Shown: positions 42,046-54,139 of the stretch, one piece after another | How positions within the stretch are numbered: the stretch's first letter is position 1 | Layout of the letters: each line of letters opens with the position of its first letter | Assembly (NCBI GenBank): GCA_001599915.1 | Contig: BCIG01000012.1 | Location: 1-64,000 of the forward strand | Length of the DNA stretch: 64,000 nucleotides | Reading direction: 5' to 3' | Source of the DNA: Symbiotaphrina buchneri | Lineage: Eukaryota; Ascomycota; Symbiotaphrinales; Symbiotaphrinaceae | Translations under genes and position numbers: made by a program | Notes under the pieces: model-generated | Told to the model about the DNA's origin: nothing | The model's database searches: none | The model's input: only the letters and a program-made list of their open reading frames with translations

Positions 42046-43349
42046 TTTTATTGTTGTTGTTTTTTTTTGGTGTCGTTGTTTGTCTGTCCTGTCCCTGTGT
42101 CCTGCATTTTCTTTCCTTCCTTTTCGGTGGTGCTGAAGCAGCTCTGATGATTGGGTTTTGGAACGGGAATCATGTCTTCGTGGATGTTGTCTGCTTTTCC
42201 CTCCATCGTTGAAGAAGTCAATCGAGGACTACGAGTTGGTGCTGACTCCCCTTCCCTCCGGGCACCAGAATACGAAGAAGAAGACATCGTACGCTTTGAC
42301 CACGACGAGAACATCCTAGCGCACCTGCTCGAGTTCGCTATGGCCGGGGAGTCGGCGATGTGAAAAGAGCAGTCAGCACGTGGGCAGAAGAGTGTGAAAA
42401 AGGGGGTAAAATGCTTTGGATGGGAGTCATGAAGAGAACCTTTGCAAAGAAAAGGCGCTGTTTAATGCTGCTAGCTTTTGCTGCTGCTGATGGCTTGTTA
42501 TTATTCTGGCGTTCTTGGTTGGAATGGAAGGAATGAATGAGGGAAGCGTATTCTGACGATGGGATGGTCAATGTCCTGGAAAAATAGTTAATGAATGAAC
42601 TTGAGGACAACTGATGAACTTGGACTATCATGGTTCTGTTACAGTGATTCCGCAAGAAAACATCCTTATAGATGGGTGCAATATGATTGTTCTAGCACCG
42701 CTCTCGTGATTGATCTGTTCTGTTCTCTCAAGCTAGCTTGCAGCGTAGTGTAGGATGCCACTTCCGTATCAACGGGCTACGAGGGCACTTAAATACCTTA
42801 AGTTCGCTGCTTGCTGTCTGCTGTTTCCTCCATTCAGCTGCAATGCTCCCCATCCACAAGATATACCGCCAGCATACCGCACCTTTCAATCCCAACAAGG
42901 AGTGGCGTCCGGATGCTTCGAGTTTCTCAACCTACGAAGGTCCAGGGCTTCTGCGTCTCCATTTTACATTTTGCATCTGCCAAACTCGCCTCTGTCATCA
43001 AAAGAGCCCTAAAGAGCCTAGTTTCCCAGTCTCTAAGCACTTTACACAAGTTTTTCGAACGCAGAGAAGTCACCAGCCAACGGAGCAACGAGGTCTATCG
43101 AAAAGGTAAAGGTCTTGCCCAGCACTTATCAGCCATCAGGTATGACGGCGTACGCGATGTTACACACTGTGGCACAGCGCTGAACCTTCTTCTCACGACC
43201 CATTTCCCACAGATCTCCATCACATCCTCCTCTCTCCTTTCCTCTGTGCATATTCACATTCCAAACCCACAGCCAAACCCCGGGAATCCAACACTATCTA
43301 CACCCCTTACCCTCTCTCCCCCTACCTCCTCCTCCTCCACTCGACACGC
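42046..43349. other. intergenic, possible extra exon
   Basis: About 1.3 kb. A frame 42172-42363 (MSSWMLSAFPSIVEEVNRGL) could be a final exon of the preceding gene. The rest, including the T-rich tract at 42055-42070 and a C/T-rich tract at 43200-43350, has no recognised gene. Confidence 0.4.
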
Positions 43350-44572
43350 TCATTCCTTCTCATAAGGATCATTCCTATATTTCTCATTGCCAGCGCCCGT
43401 CCCATCATCACGATTCATCCTCCCGGCGCTGGTCCGCAGTCTACCACGGCTCGCGTCCACGATTGGACTGAACCACTTGGTCTCGGCTTTTCCATCTTCG
43501 CTGACGACATTGGCGGGGAAGCTCGTGGCGCCGAGGCCCATAGGATGCTGATGCACATAAATGCCCTCCCAGCTCTTGCGGGGGATCTGGTACGCCTCAT
43601 GCATGATACTCAGATACGGGTGCTGCTTGACAGTCTTATTCCACCAGTCCCAGCCCTCACGGTGCAGCGGCCCATGCGCGTACGCGTGTAGGAAATCCAC
43701 GTTCTTGAAGTACCCCGTGATCATGAACTGGTTGCACGTCGCCCGCTCCGTGCCCACGTACATCTGTCCGCCGAGCCCTGTGGTTTGCGGTTATGTCAGT
43801 GATGTGGGATGGGAGGAGGGTAGGAGCGTAGGAGCGTGGAGGAAGGGATAGGGGAGGGGACGCACAGCCGTATTGCACAGCGTTCTGCTCGAGGTCCCGG
43901 ACCATGCTCCGGAAATATGTGCTGAGCTTCTTCGCGCCGGGGGCGAAGAGGCCCAGTGGACTATGAAGGTCAGAAAAACCTAATCAGCACTTCTTCGCTC
44001 CTCACCACAGAGACCAGCTGCCAAAAAGACACTTATAGAGCTTATGGAGGGATCACACATACTGATTATACCTTGCCCCAATCATCAGGACACAAATCTC
44101 CCTGTCGGCAGGCTCAGGCCCATACCTCCCCTGCTCGTCGGGAAACTGCGCCGAGAACTTCTGCATGATGACGCCGTCCATCTGCGTGTTCCGCTTCAAG
44201 CCCGCTGTGACCAGCAGCGCGTCGCCCACGCGGTACGCTAGGAGGAGAAAAGCTGGTAACAGTGCCAGGCGCGTGTTGAGGATGAGGAGTGCGAGTGCTT
44301 GTAGCGCGGCGCCGAGTAGCATCCATGTTCCTGTGGCGAAGGCGTCGCGGGTTACCTATAAAGGGAGAGTTATGAGAGGGGCGTTTTGAAGGGGAAAGGA
44401 GAGGGGAGTGGTGAACTGGGTGGACTGGGATGGGAGGAGAGGTACGCACCACGTATTGCGAGGTGCTGAAGATGCGCCCGATGAAGGTTTTGTTGGGGCC
44501 AATGTTCGTCTCGCGAGCGAAGTTGGACGGTGGACGAACGGTGCTTGGGGGGATGAGGTTCTGGAATTCCAT
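43350..44572 (-). CDS. DUF4188 (monooxygenase-like) protein, four exons
   Basis: Exons 44450-44572, 44072-44355, 43866-43960 and 43350-43777; phases agree, 309 residues. It starts MEFQNLIPPSTVRPPSNF. A hydrophobic hairpin follows (GTWMLLGAALQALALLILN; LALLPAFLLLAYRVGDALL). The DUF4188 core is VIMQKFSAQFPDEQGRY, CVLMIGA, SPLGLFAPGAKKLSTYFRSM and QMYVGTERATCNQFMITGYFK, ending in the dimeric alpha/beta-barrel part (WEGIYVHQHPMGLG). The family is common in Eurotiales and often annotated as a monooxygenase, but chemistry has not been established. The two N-terminal membrane helices suggest it is membrane bound. The gene looks intact. Confidence 0.85.
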
Positions 44573-45210
44573 CACCGACCGGTCTTTCAATGGATCGATT
44601 CGGATGTGGTAATGGTGGGTCGACGACAAATATAGGAGACAGCAGACGGCAGCTTTGGATGTACGTTGCTGGGAATATGAAGTGCAGCTGGCTTTGATAT
44701 ACATAGTCTTTTATCTTGTTGGGCAGACGGATCGGCGACTATACTCGCTAAGGCGGAGGAATTGCCCACCTTGATCCTACGTCCGTAAGAGCGGTCAGTC
44801 AGTGACTACAGTGACTCAGGAGTTAGTGACACGGACTCTTCTTCCCCTGCGTCCCACAACAAGCTTTGGGGCCAATAATTAGAAAAGAAAAGCGGTTCGG
44901 GCAGGCTACAGTGAGGAAAGCAGGGAATATAGATGGGAACATAAGATAATGCTGACATGAGCGATGAGCAGTAGAAGACTCATCATGCGGTTGTTGGAGT
45001 TATGAATACTACTGACTTGTTATCGCCGAGCGTGGGCGAGGGATAGCCCTTTCTTGATTCAGTCTCATAAGATGAGATAGGTTCATCTCTAATGCATGTA
45101 TTCTTCTATATATGCAAATAGTGGCTCTATGTATGTGTCCACTTCATATGCTTTGCATGAGTCGCATCGATCAACAGCAAAAACAATCTGCTCTCCATTC
45201 CTTCGCGCCT
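44573..45210. other. intergenic
   Basis: About 640 bases between the DUF4188 start and the 3' end of the MFS gene, both leftward. AT-rich, with no gene recognised. Confidence 0.5.
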
Positions 45211-46805
45211 TCAGCCCTCCTTCCTCTTACCAACCCAGCGCCCCCAGCTTTCCCTCAGCGTCTTTGCGAGTGCAAAGCCCACCGCAACCACAAACCCACA
45301 CGCACCCAATGCCACGCCCGCATACAGCCACAGCGATAACCCCACTGCACGCTCTCCAAATCCTCCTCCCCCTCCGCACTCCCCTCACCAGCATTAACAT
45401 AACGCTCCACCGTCCCCGCGATCCCCAAGCCAATTGAAATCGAGTAATTGACAACGGTATTAACCAAGCTGGCCGCCATGCCCTGGTTCTCGCGCGGCAT
45501 CAAATTCGAGAGCAGCACCGTCGACGCCGGGAACGAGATATCCATGCCCCACGGCATGACCAGCATGCCGACGAACAGCTGCGCCCAATAACTCTGTCCC
45601 GCGCCCGCCGTCGCGCTGAGCGCGCAGCCCGCCGTGAAGGCGCTGAGGGAGACCACGAGGAGGTACGCGGTGGGGACGCGGCTGAGCAGGTACCCCGTGA
45701 CCACCGCCGCCGCGCAGCCGGACAGCCCCTCCGGCACGAATTGTGCGGCCGTGAGTAGCGGGGAGGAGCCACGCAGGACTTCGAGGATTTGCGACGTGTA
45801 GTATATCCAGACGCCGAAACTAGCCCAGCCGGCGCCGACGATGGCGAGGATTGTCAGCGCGCTGCCGTTCAGGCTGCCGGGCGGGAAGAGGGGCTGCGAG
45901 GCGCGCCGCTCGAAGAGCACGAACGCGCCCAGGAAGACGAGGCCCAGGGCTAATAGCACGGGGACGTACGGTGTCGACCAGCCGACGATGGGCGCCTGGT
46001 TCCAGGCCAGGTTGACGAGGACGAGGCCCGCGACGCCCAAAGCCGCGCCGACAAAATCGAAGCGCTGGTCCGCCCGCTCGGCGCGCTTCTCATCGGCGGG
46101 GATGACGAGCGCGCTCAGCCCGGCCAGGAAGAAGCATACCACCCCCATGACCCAGTACGCCCAGGCCCACAGCGCCTTCTGTGCAAAGACAGCGCTGAAG
46201 CTGGCGCCTACCAGGAAACCCAGCGGCGCGCTGGCGCCAAACAGCGCAAACACCATGTCCTTCCTCTTGCCCACAGCATACAAGCGGCCCGGGATGGCCA
46301 GCGCATTCGGCAGCAGCGTCGCGGGGCCGATGCCCTGCAGGGCGCGGCAGACGTCGAAGAAGACGTATGCGTGCCGGTTGGCCGGGATGAAGTGCGCGAA
46401 CCCCGCGATGAGGCTCCAGAGTCCGAACCAGCCGAAGCCGATGATGAAGAGGAGCTTGTGCCCGTGGATGTCGCCTAGTCGACCCGCTGGCAGCACGAAG
46501 GTGCCGACTGTTAAGGAGTAGGCGGCGGCGAACCAGGAGAGTTCGCCCGGAGAGGACACGCCCAGTGCGGGGCCGGTGAGGTGCAGCGTCACGATGATTT
46601 GGCCGACGGCGGCTTGGGTGAGGAGTTGCGCGCTGCAGATGAGCAGGATGAAGAGGAACTCGTGCGGGAGCGAGAGGTGCGGCCGAGCTGAGGGCGGTGC
46701 TGCTGCGGTGGCATCGGGATCATCTTGTTGGGGGTCGGCGTCTTCAGCGAGTCCTGGATGTCCTGGTTGGGGTTCATTGACGGAGCAGGTGGCCTCATCG
46801 GCCAT
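45211..46805 (-). CDS. MFS drug/small-molecule exporter (DHA type), two exons
   Basis: Exon 1 45389-46805 and exon 2 45211-45344 around a 44-nt intron (gtgagg donor); 516 residues. A hydrophilic N-terminus of 45 residues precedes helix 1 (HEFLFILLICSAQLLTQAA). Motif A reads AGRLGDIHGHKLLF, and RALQGIGPATLLPNALA is the motif C region typical of antiporters. Later helices include LVNLAWNQAPIVGW and AGWASFGVWIYYTSQILEVL. Without the small intron the frame runs on into basic, non-membrane sequence; with it, the last helix LYAGVALGACGFVVAVGFAL is restored, followed by AKTLRESWG. It most resembles fungal 14-helix DHA exporters near secondary-metabolite or stress genes. Substrate unknown. Confidence 0.86.
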
Positions 46806-47684
46806 GCTTGATGGAGATCAGTCGAGGACTGCGGGGAGGTTGCATTGGCGGCTGGGGATGGGAGATTGATGCCGATGGAGATTGCTGAGAAGATGATGGG
46901 GAATTTGGGGGTATAGGGGTGGGGAATAATGGGAATTGCGAATAATGAGGTCAGATAAGCATTGTCGGCAAACATTTAAGTTGCCGAGACGGGACGCGTG
47001 GGGAGACGGCAGCCTCCCCACTCTTGACTAGCGTCTTCCATACTCTGGGAGCTGTTCGATGTCAGGAACTCAGTGAATGATGTACGTAGCCTATCTGAAA
47101 CTCCAACTGACTCTGTGTGGAATTCCCCTTACTTGTCATCGAGGGGACCCTAGCATTCTTCGTCTTGGTGTTATTCTATGATGCCGCCAAAGAAAGCCTC
47201 CCTTAGCCAAAGGTTCTGTTGGAACTCTTTTGGAAAAATCCGTTATCCTTCCGCTATGGAGTTTGATACCGCGGTAGAATAGCTCGAAGCGGCAGGAAAG
47301 TCCACTTATACTATTCATGTTTATTTCGTCATTCACGTACAACCTCAATTTGACGCGTTTTGGCACGTTACACTGACTTCTGATTCGTTCGCATGTGTGA
47401 TGTGATATCAATTCAGCCGCAGAAGAATTAGGTAGGTACCTTATTTAAGGGAGCAGTTGCCTTACAGTTCCCTCCAGGAGGCTCGCATGTGTGACCTTGG
47501 GTCGCTTGTCGCTTGCCATTACTTCTAGAAACCTTCCTCCTGCCGCCTCCCTCCTTCCTGCGATCGTCGCCTGTCCCGTTCCCGCGTACTCCTTTCATCT
47601 TATACTTCTTTACAGGATATATTTTGTGGACTGCTCCTCCAGCCATTAGCTACAAGGGGCCCCACACCGCTGTGGCTACTAGTC
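46806..47684. other. intergenic, divergent promoters
   Basis: About 880 bases between the divergent MFS and F-box-family genes. Short frames only, none with family features. Confidence 0.5.
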
Positions 47685-49757
47685 ATGGGAACTCGAGGGC
47701 ACTACGCGTTTAGATACCGCGGTAGATGCTACGCCTACTATAACCACTGGGACAGGCACCGAACTCTGACCGTGACCGAGCTATCGTACAAGGTTCTAAC
47801 ATCCCATCCCTTCTTTAGCTATCCTGAAGGACTGGGGACTTTGCTTGTAAAGGACATTCCCACTGATCCTGAAGAATACAAGAGTCCGTCTCTCACACTA
47901 GTTCGGGTCGAATATTCGTTGCTGACTGAGCAATTGTGTAGGGTGGTTGGAGAAGATGCGTGCACGCTATGCTAAGCTCGAGGAGACGCTGGACCGAGAG
48001 ATTCTCACGGTAAATGAGTCGGACATGGTGATAAGTCCAAAGGATCAGACAGCCGACTATCAAGCCATCTTAGATGGCCGACTTATCCTTCTTCCGTCCG
48101 TCTTGGCGGAGACTACCAATGGCTTTGGCATCGAATGGACATATACCATTGACCTGGATCGGGAGATTTTTACCATTGACAATGGAGCTCACTTTAAGCT
48201 GCACCGTATTCCCAGAGATACGTGGATAGAATCGCTGGACACAGACGAGAATGGCGAGCGTACAGTCAGGGCCGAACTGGTTCCCCGAACCTCAATTGGT
48301 GATCTGACGCACGTCTTGCCTGCTTCGGAGGGATGGTTGACCTCGCAGTATGATTTGCTGCACGTCGAGATTGTCAAAGCGAAATCTTACATTGATCTCA
48401 CTTCACCCTTCTCACACGGGCATCTCCTTAGAGCATTCGTATTCCTTAGGTTTGCTTTTTACTTTCCCATCATGTTCTGAGTTGGGCGCCATCTGCTTTT
48501 GTTTTTCGTGAGTTTGCTTTCGCGGCAATCCGGGTCGCAGCTGGAGATTGGTACTTGATACCTGATTCAGATATTTATGAGAAGCGAAGTGGATGTGCTA
48601 AGGACTTCGGTTTCTGCTGGACTTACGCTGCCTCGGGACAGAAGACATTACTACCGTTATTCGGATTGGGCTGCCATTCACCTGATTCGCAGTCTGGATC
48701 TGCCCCCGAGGAGGCTATGTATTGGTATGAGAATGTGCTCATCTGCCTTGAATCGGACACCAGCACTGAGGATGGGCGGAAGGCTGCGGTTGCCAGGGTT
48801 GTCAATTATGGAAGAGACACGTGTCAAACATCTTTTGATGCGGTGATTGTTTCCCTTCTCGATGTGATACTTGTTAGGTTCAAGGGGAACGGCATCGTTG
48901 AGCAATCAGCGCCGCTACCACTATTTCCTGTGCCTTACCATTTGTCGACCCATCCTCGACTTCGACCGCCAACCCATAAGGAGGAAAGAGGTTCCCATGA
49001 GGAGGAAAGCGATCCTTATGAACCGTTCCCAATATATATTGGCACATCATATGGGAAGCGGGTGTCAGAGAAAGCAAAGGGCCCATCCTCCATCCCGGGT
49101 AGATCAACGGAACATACGCAAAGTGGCGCTAATGGTGCGGAGGACAAGAACCCCGATAAGTTCGCTGTCATGGTATCATCCTTCTCTCCGGGCTTCAATG
49201 CACTCGTCCATCTGTTTGAGGGAGCTGTGAAACGAGTGCTTCGACCAGCACCACCGAACGCTTCAAGGCTCCCTTTGGAGGTATGCCAAGCCGTAATGGA
49301 CCACATGGATGATGAAACATACCGGGCATGTGCGAAAGTGAGTCGAGGGTTGAGAGACTACGCTCTTCGCAATATCCGCTTGATGAGGGGTTACACTCTC
49401 AAGAAATATCTATACAACGGACGGTTCAGTATCCAAGTCCGTGAGACTGGAGCTATGATAGAGGCATACCCATACTGCCTTGGCAAAGGACCGAATCAGG
49501 AGACGACTAACTGGATGCCGGCCTTGGGCCACGAACGATCTCTCCTTTTCTCAGATATCTTAGCAGGTCTCAAGTTTACAGGAATCACTGCCACTTGCCA
49601 GCCTTCGTTTCCAGAGCGTGACCCGAAGGATGATCTGTCTTCGAAGTCACGCAGGCTTTGGTACCTTCGCCAGCGCAGGATACAAGATCTAGACCGCTCA
49701 AAATATGGATCCTTTGATGACTATGACCTGGACACCAGCGAAGAAACTATGGCATGA
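47685..49757 (+). CDS. F-box-containing protein of the fungal NHWDSYPEGLG family; one junction unresolved
   Basis: Exon 1 is 47685-47755 (MGTRGHYAFRYRGRCYAYYN), exon 2 47819-47883, exon 3 47942-48449. The exon 1/2 join restores the family hallmark NHWDSYPEGLG but needs a GC donor (gcaccg at 47756). Exon 3 carries WTYTIDLDREIFTIDNGAHF. The last exon, open from about 48571 to 49757, holds GSAPEEAMYWYENVLICLE and the F-box-like SRLPLEVCQAVMDHMDDETY near 49260-49320. The donor at 48450 and acceptors at 48540 or 48570 do not agree in phase, and about 100 residues usual at that place are missing, so the gene may be partly decayed. Homologues are lineage-specific fungal proteins; the F-box suggests a link to SCF ubiquitin ligases. 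Confidence 0.68.
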
Positions 49758-50141
49758 ATGCGTGCTTGGCAAGATATTCGACCAGTGGGGCGTGCACAAA
49801 TTCCGAAGAAGGGTGGAATCCCAGAGACAGTTCCTCCATGCAACCACCCCGTAATACGTTACCCTTGGTGGCAAGACGATGGGTATCGGGAATCAGGACG
49901 ATGGAGCTGGAATTAATAATTGCACCACAGCAATCGGCAGTCAAAACCAGACACTTACCACGGATCCGGATGAGGCTGGAGCTGGGATGGCCAAGGATGC
50001 TTGAAATTCCCAGGGAATGTGGGCGCTGATATTTCAAGATATTGGCTCAATCAAGTATTTTTCGAAAGGCAAATGAAAAAGACAAGGTATCTCGCAAGCT
50101 CTTCGTACGTTACAGTGGCCAAGAACGAGTGCTGCTAAGAT
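49758..50141. other. intergenic between convergent genes
   Basis: About 380 bases between the convergent F-box-family and FAD-oxidase stops. No gene recognised. Confidence 0.5.
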
Positions 50142-51742
50142 CTAAAGACGAGAAGAGACACCACGGCCTTCCAGAGTCGCAGCAATGCCCTTGTAATTGG
50201 GGAACTTCTCTTCTGGGTCCCATTTCTTCCGTATCTCGAGGAACCGTCTCAATGCATTATCTGTCATGACCTACATGCTATTAGCGCCCCCGGCCTTATT
50301 CAAATGGTTCAGAACCATGATCTCGATTTACCTTTGGAAGTCTTTGATTGACGTCGAAATCTGCGATGTATGTCCCGACGGCGACCTTCTCTGCCTCGGC
50401 GAAGACGTCGCGCATCCAAGCCCGCATCTTCCCGTCCCACGTTGGGTCCGTCCAACATGTCATGCTGGCGATGTAGTATTGCTGCGGAAGGCTGAATGCT
50501 TGTTTCTTCTCGTCGGGATATATATCTGCAAAGGCAATGCAGCCGATGGAGCGTCGACTGGGTAAGTCTGTCATGGCTGGTAGGATCGACCTGATCAGCT
50601 GTTACAGTGTCAGCAAATTCACACCATCGCGGACAAGGTCGAATGCGGCTGACCTGCTTCCTGGGCACCTTTGGATCGCTCAAGATACTGTCGCACTGCC
50701 ATCTCTCGCCCTTGCCGGAAGGATTGAGAGCGTCCTGCGCCACAAACAACTCGTCCCATGTCGCTTCAGCCACATCGACGACTTGCAGAACCATTTCCTT
50801 CAGTTGCTCAGGCACATCGCCAAACGCACTCAGATATCCCTCCGCCTCTTCCTTCGTGTGCGTATACGCCAGAGCCTCCAGCACCACCATCAGCGTCCTA
50901 TCCTGCACCTCATCACCCCTCTTCTCCTCATACTTATCCCTATAAAACGTAACCAGCGCCGCATCCGTCGGGCTCTTCTCGGGGATCTTCTCCACCGCTT
51001 GCATCGCCCATTCCAACACCCGCGCAACCCTCTCCCGCGTCTGCTCACCCTCTCCAACACTCATCACAAGCGTGCGATGCCAGACCCTCCTCCTCTCCAT
51101 CGTCCGCCCCCAAAACCGCGTCACCACCCCAAAAAGCGCCTGCCCGCTGCCCCTGGCCGCCCAGAACACATCGCTATTCTCTTCCTCGCTCGCAACAAGC
51201 ACGCTCCCGTCCGGCATCACGACCTCCATCTTCTCAATCCACGACTCGCACGTCGCGCCCCACGCGCGCATGAACCAGCCCTGCCCGCCAGCCAGCAGGA
51301 ACCCGCCCATGCCCACAGTCGGCGAGTGGCCATGCGGGAAAAACCGCCCTCGCGCCGCCATGAAGGTGCCCATGTCCCGCCCGCGCACGCCCGGCCCGAA
51401 GGATACGGTGCCCGTGGAGGGGGAGTAGGAGAGCGTGTTCAGTAGTGAGAGGTCCAGTAGCAGCCCGTTGGAGAGAAGCGCGCTGCAGGGGAAGAGGTGC
51501 CCGCCGGAGCGCACGCCGATGCGCAGAGAGTGCGTTCGCGCGTACTGCATGGCCCAGACGACGTCGGCGGTTGTGGCGGGCCGGATTATGAGTGAGGGAC
51601 GAGAGGGAGGGAGGGCCGCGTTGAAGAACCGGCTTAGGTGCGTGGTGTACGAGGGCGAGGAGCGCGTGTGGATTTCTGGCTCTGAGCCTGGCGGCGGTGG
51701 TGGATCCATGGGGAGGTCGGTCTTTGGCTCTTCGTATGCCAA
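50142..51742 (-). CDS. FAD-linked oxidoreductase, berberine-bridge-enzyme (BBE) type, three exons
   Basis: Exons 50654-51742, 50332-50598 and 50142-50270; phases agree, 494 residues. PCMH-type FAD domain: IIRPATTADVVWAMQYAR, then IGVRSGGHLFPCS with the His that usually binds the 8-alpha carbon of FAD, GPGVRGRDMGTF, and GMGGFLLAGGQGWFMRAWGATCES, whose Cys sits where bicovalent enzymes bind FAD at C6. The C-terminal BBE motif KKWDPEEKFPNYKG lies in the last exon. No signal peptide, so probably cytosolic. The substrate is unknown; such enzymes oxidise sugars or secondary-metabolite intermediates. The oleate hydratase lies about 530 bases upstream on the same strand. Confidence 0.9.
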
Positions 51743-52270
51743 CAGATTGACGGCTTGGTGATGTGTTTATATCTTATTTTTATTTTATTGAAAAGGTGCT
51801 TGAAGTTCATGCGTGTTTTCTGGACACACTGTGATACCCCACACTATGCAGGGCCAGATCCTGTCCGTGGGGTTGCCCCACATCATCCGTCATCTCCAGT
51901 TATATAGATTATTGCTATATCTCGAACCAGTAACATAAAGCAATTATATTTAGCCCAGATCAGAGAAGTGGAGAGGAGTCATGGTGTTAATCTCTACGAC
52001 ACTTTATACGTACAGAGTCTCTCCAGTTAAAGGGTATCTATGGTGTCTTCAGTTTCCGTCCACTTACGGATATCCAAACTAGGAATTGCGAAGCCTGGCA
52101 AGGCGTTCGGGGTTCAGAGGCCTGGTAACTTATTTCCTGAGTATACGTTCCATATACATTCCCTGATCCAAACACTCAAGCACACCTTCCAACTCAGCTC
52201 CCCAAAAGCCTTCCCAACCCAATCTCTCATCACCCCTCACCACATCCCCTCCCCCATCCCCCAAAGCACC
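51743..52270. other. intergenic
   Basis: About 530 bases between the FAD oxidase start and the oleate hydratase stop. AT-rich, holding the oxidase promoter. No gene recognised. Confidence 0.45.
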
Positions 52271-54139
52271 CTAAACAATCAACGTCTTCAGCACCTGAAA
52301 CATCGTGCCCAGATCATGTTCGCCCCTATAAACCCTCGGCACCTTAACATCCACACCCATCAACTCCCTGACCGCCATGCCCGCTCCTCTAACACTATAC
52401 TCAACTGTAAAGACCACATCATCGGCAATCTCCACAAACTGGCCTAGACACGCCAGATTCACGCTCTCCCGCGGCACCACAGGCGGTCTGTCGCTCTTGC
52501 AGCGAGTCAGGAATTGCGATGTGATGAAGGGCAGGTTCGCGGGGATGCACACGGCGCTGTCGGCGATGCTGGACGGGAAGGAGAGGTGCGAAAGGAGTTC
52601 GAGCAGGATCTCGTGCCCGCTGCACGAGGTCATGGGTTTGTGGACGTAGTCGCCTTGGTGGGAGGGGAAGAGCCCGTAGCCCCAGAAGACGGTCACGTCG
52701 GAGGGCTGGTTGAGAAAGTGTGGCTGGTGGGGCACGACGATGCTGTTGTGGCGGGATTTAGTCAGTCAGTCAGTCCGCCCGGGTGGGATGATGGAGATTG
52801 GGGGATAGTAGCGGAGAAGGGAGGCGTACCTCATAAGCCACGCGCTGTCTTTGAACGTGACCAGCGCGCCCGTGCCGGGTTCGTTGTTGGACCATTTCTC
52901 GTACAGCTCGATGAAGGTGGGGTCTTTTAAGGTGACTGTGAAAGAGAGCCAGTCCGATTCTGGAACGCGACTGCAGAAGTTTTTCGGGTTCCCCAGCGAA
53001 TTCCGCTTGGCGGCGATGTTTTGCCATAGCTCCCATGAGGGGTCGAGGGACCAGTCTTCGGCTGGAGGAGTGGTGTTGCTGCCGAGCGAAGACCCGGATG
53101 TCATGCTGCTGCGGGGTTGTTAGCTTTGTTCTCTTGATTTTGATGCACTGGGAGGCTGGAGCATACCCTAGGGTGACAAAGACGACGTCTTCGGGCTTGA
53201 CGTAGATGATGTTGAATTCGCCTTCGTGCTCGAGATGGATCTCTTCGACTATGGTTTGATCAGAGTGGGCGAAAGCCAGGTCACGAACAACAGTATCTTG
53301 CTTGACGTTAGACAAGACCGCTCTGTTGAATACACGGAGCTTTGACATACGTGTTTGAAAGTCGACACATTTCGACGTGAGGAAGGTGATTAATGGAAGA
53401 ATAATGCTGTCGTATTGATTATAGGGTGTGCGGTCCACGCCAGCTAATGAACGAATCCGCGGAAACTCCTGAATGAAGCGATGGAGATATCTCCTGAATT
53501 CAACAGCACTGTGCCACGGCTGAAAAGCGAACCTAGCACGGGTAAGCAAATTCGACGTTGTCTGACATGCCGAATGTGGTGGCAACTGCGTATATATACT
53601 TACGTCGTAGCCCACATGAACCAAAAATCCGTCATAAAAAAATGCGGCTCAAAGCAATCCTCAATCCTCTTCACCCCGAGGCTATCCTCACTCTGCACCG
53701 TCATCTCCACCAAATCCAGTTTATCCTTCGCGCTCAACCCCAAACTCCTATACGGCACGATCTCCGGCTTCCCATCTTCCCCCTTCGCCACCAGCCGCGC
53801 ATTCGCATGCGTCTTGTGGACTTTGTTAAACTCTCGGATCTCGTCCATGACCGTCTTGTTCTCGTCCGTCAGGCTGGGTATGCGCGAGAGCAAAGAGTAG
53901 GTGCACAGGTACGTGAAGTTCAGCATGCGCCCGCCGCGCGCGATGTACCCCGCGTGCGGGTCGCCGGCGCCGTTCATGGAACCCCCGGGCAGATCGCCAG
54001 CTTCGAGGATGTGGATCTGGGAGGGAGGCACGTGGGCGTCGAGGAGGAGATGCGCGGCGGCTGCGAGGGAGGCGATGCCCCCGCCTACGAGGTAGGCATG
54101 TGTGCGCTCTGGATTGCGATGTGTCTTGTGTGATGTCAT
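52271..54139 (-). CDS. oleate hydratase (MCRA family), four exons
   Basis: Exons 53604-54139, 53167-53532, 52830-53108 and 52271-52742; all phases agree, 550 residues. The FAD Rossmann motif is AYLVGGGIASLAAAAHLL. GGSMNGAGD and ARGGRMLNFTYLCTYSLLS carry the acidic and Arg-containing active-site loops of the family. Further matches are PWHSAVEFRRYLHRFI, VDRTPYNQYDSIILPL and, near the end, FWGYGLFPSHQGDYVHKPM. Family members add water to the cis-9 double bond of oleic and related acids to give 10-hydroxy acids, using FAD structurally. Length and motifs look complete. It may be involved in detoxifying or modifying free fatty acids. Intron 3 contains a (GTCA)n run near 52764-52780. Confidence 0.94.
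52762..52780 (+). repeat. short GTCA tetranucleotide repeat in an intron
   Basis: About four copies of GTCA in the third intron of the oleate hydratase gene, immediately before the polypyrimidine/acceptor side when read on the gene strand. Confidence 0.7.

Noticed and set aside
45255-45400. Apparent frameshift near the end of the MFS exporter
   Set aside because: A 44-nt intron restores the last helix with correct phase.
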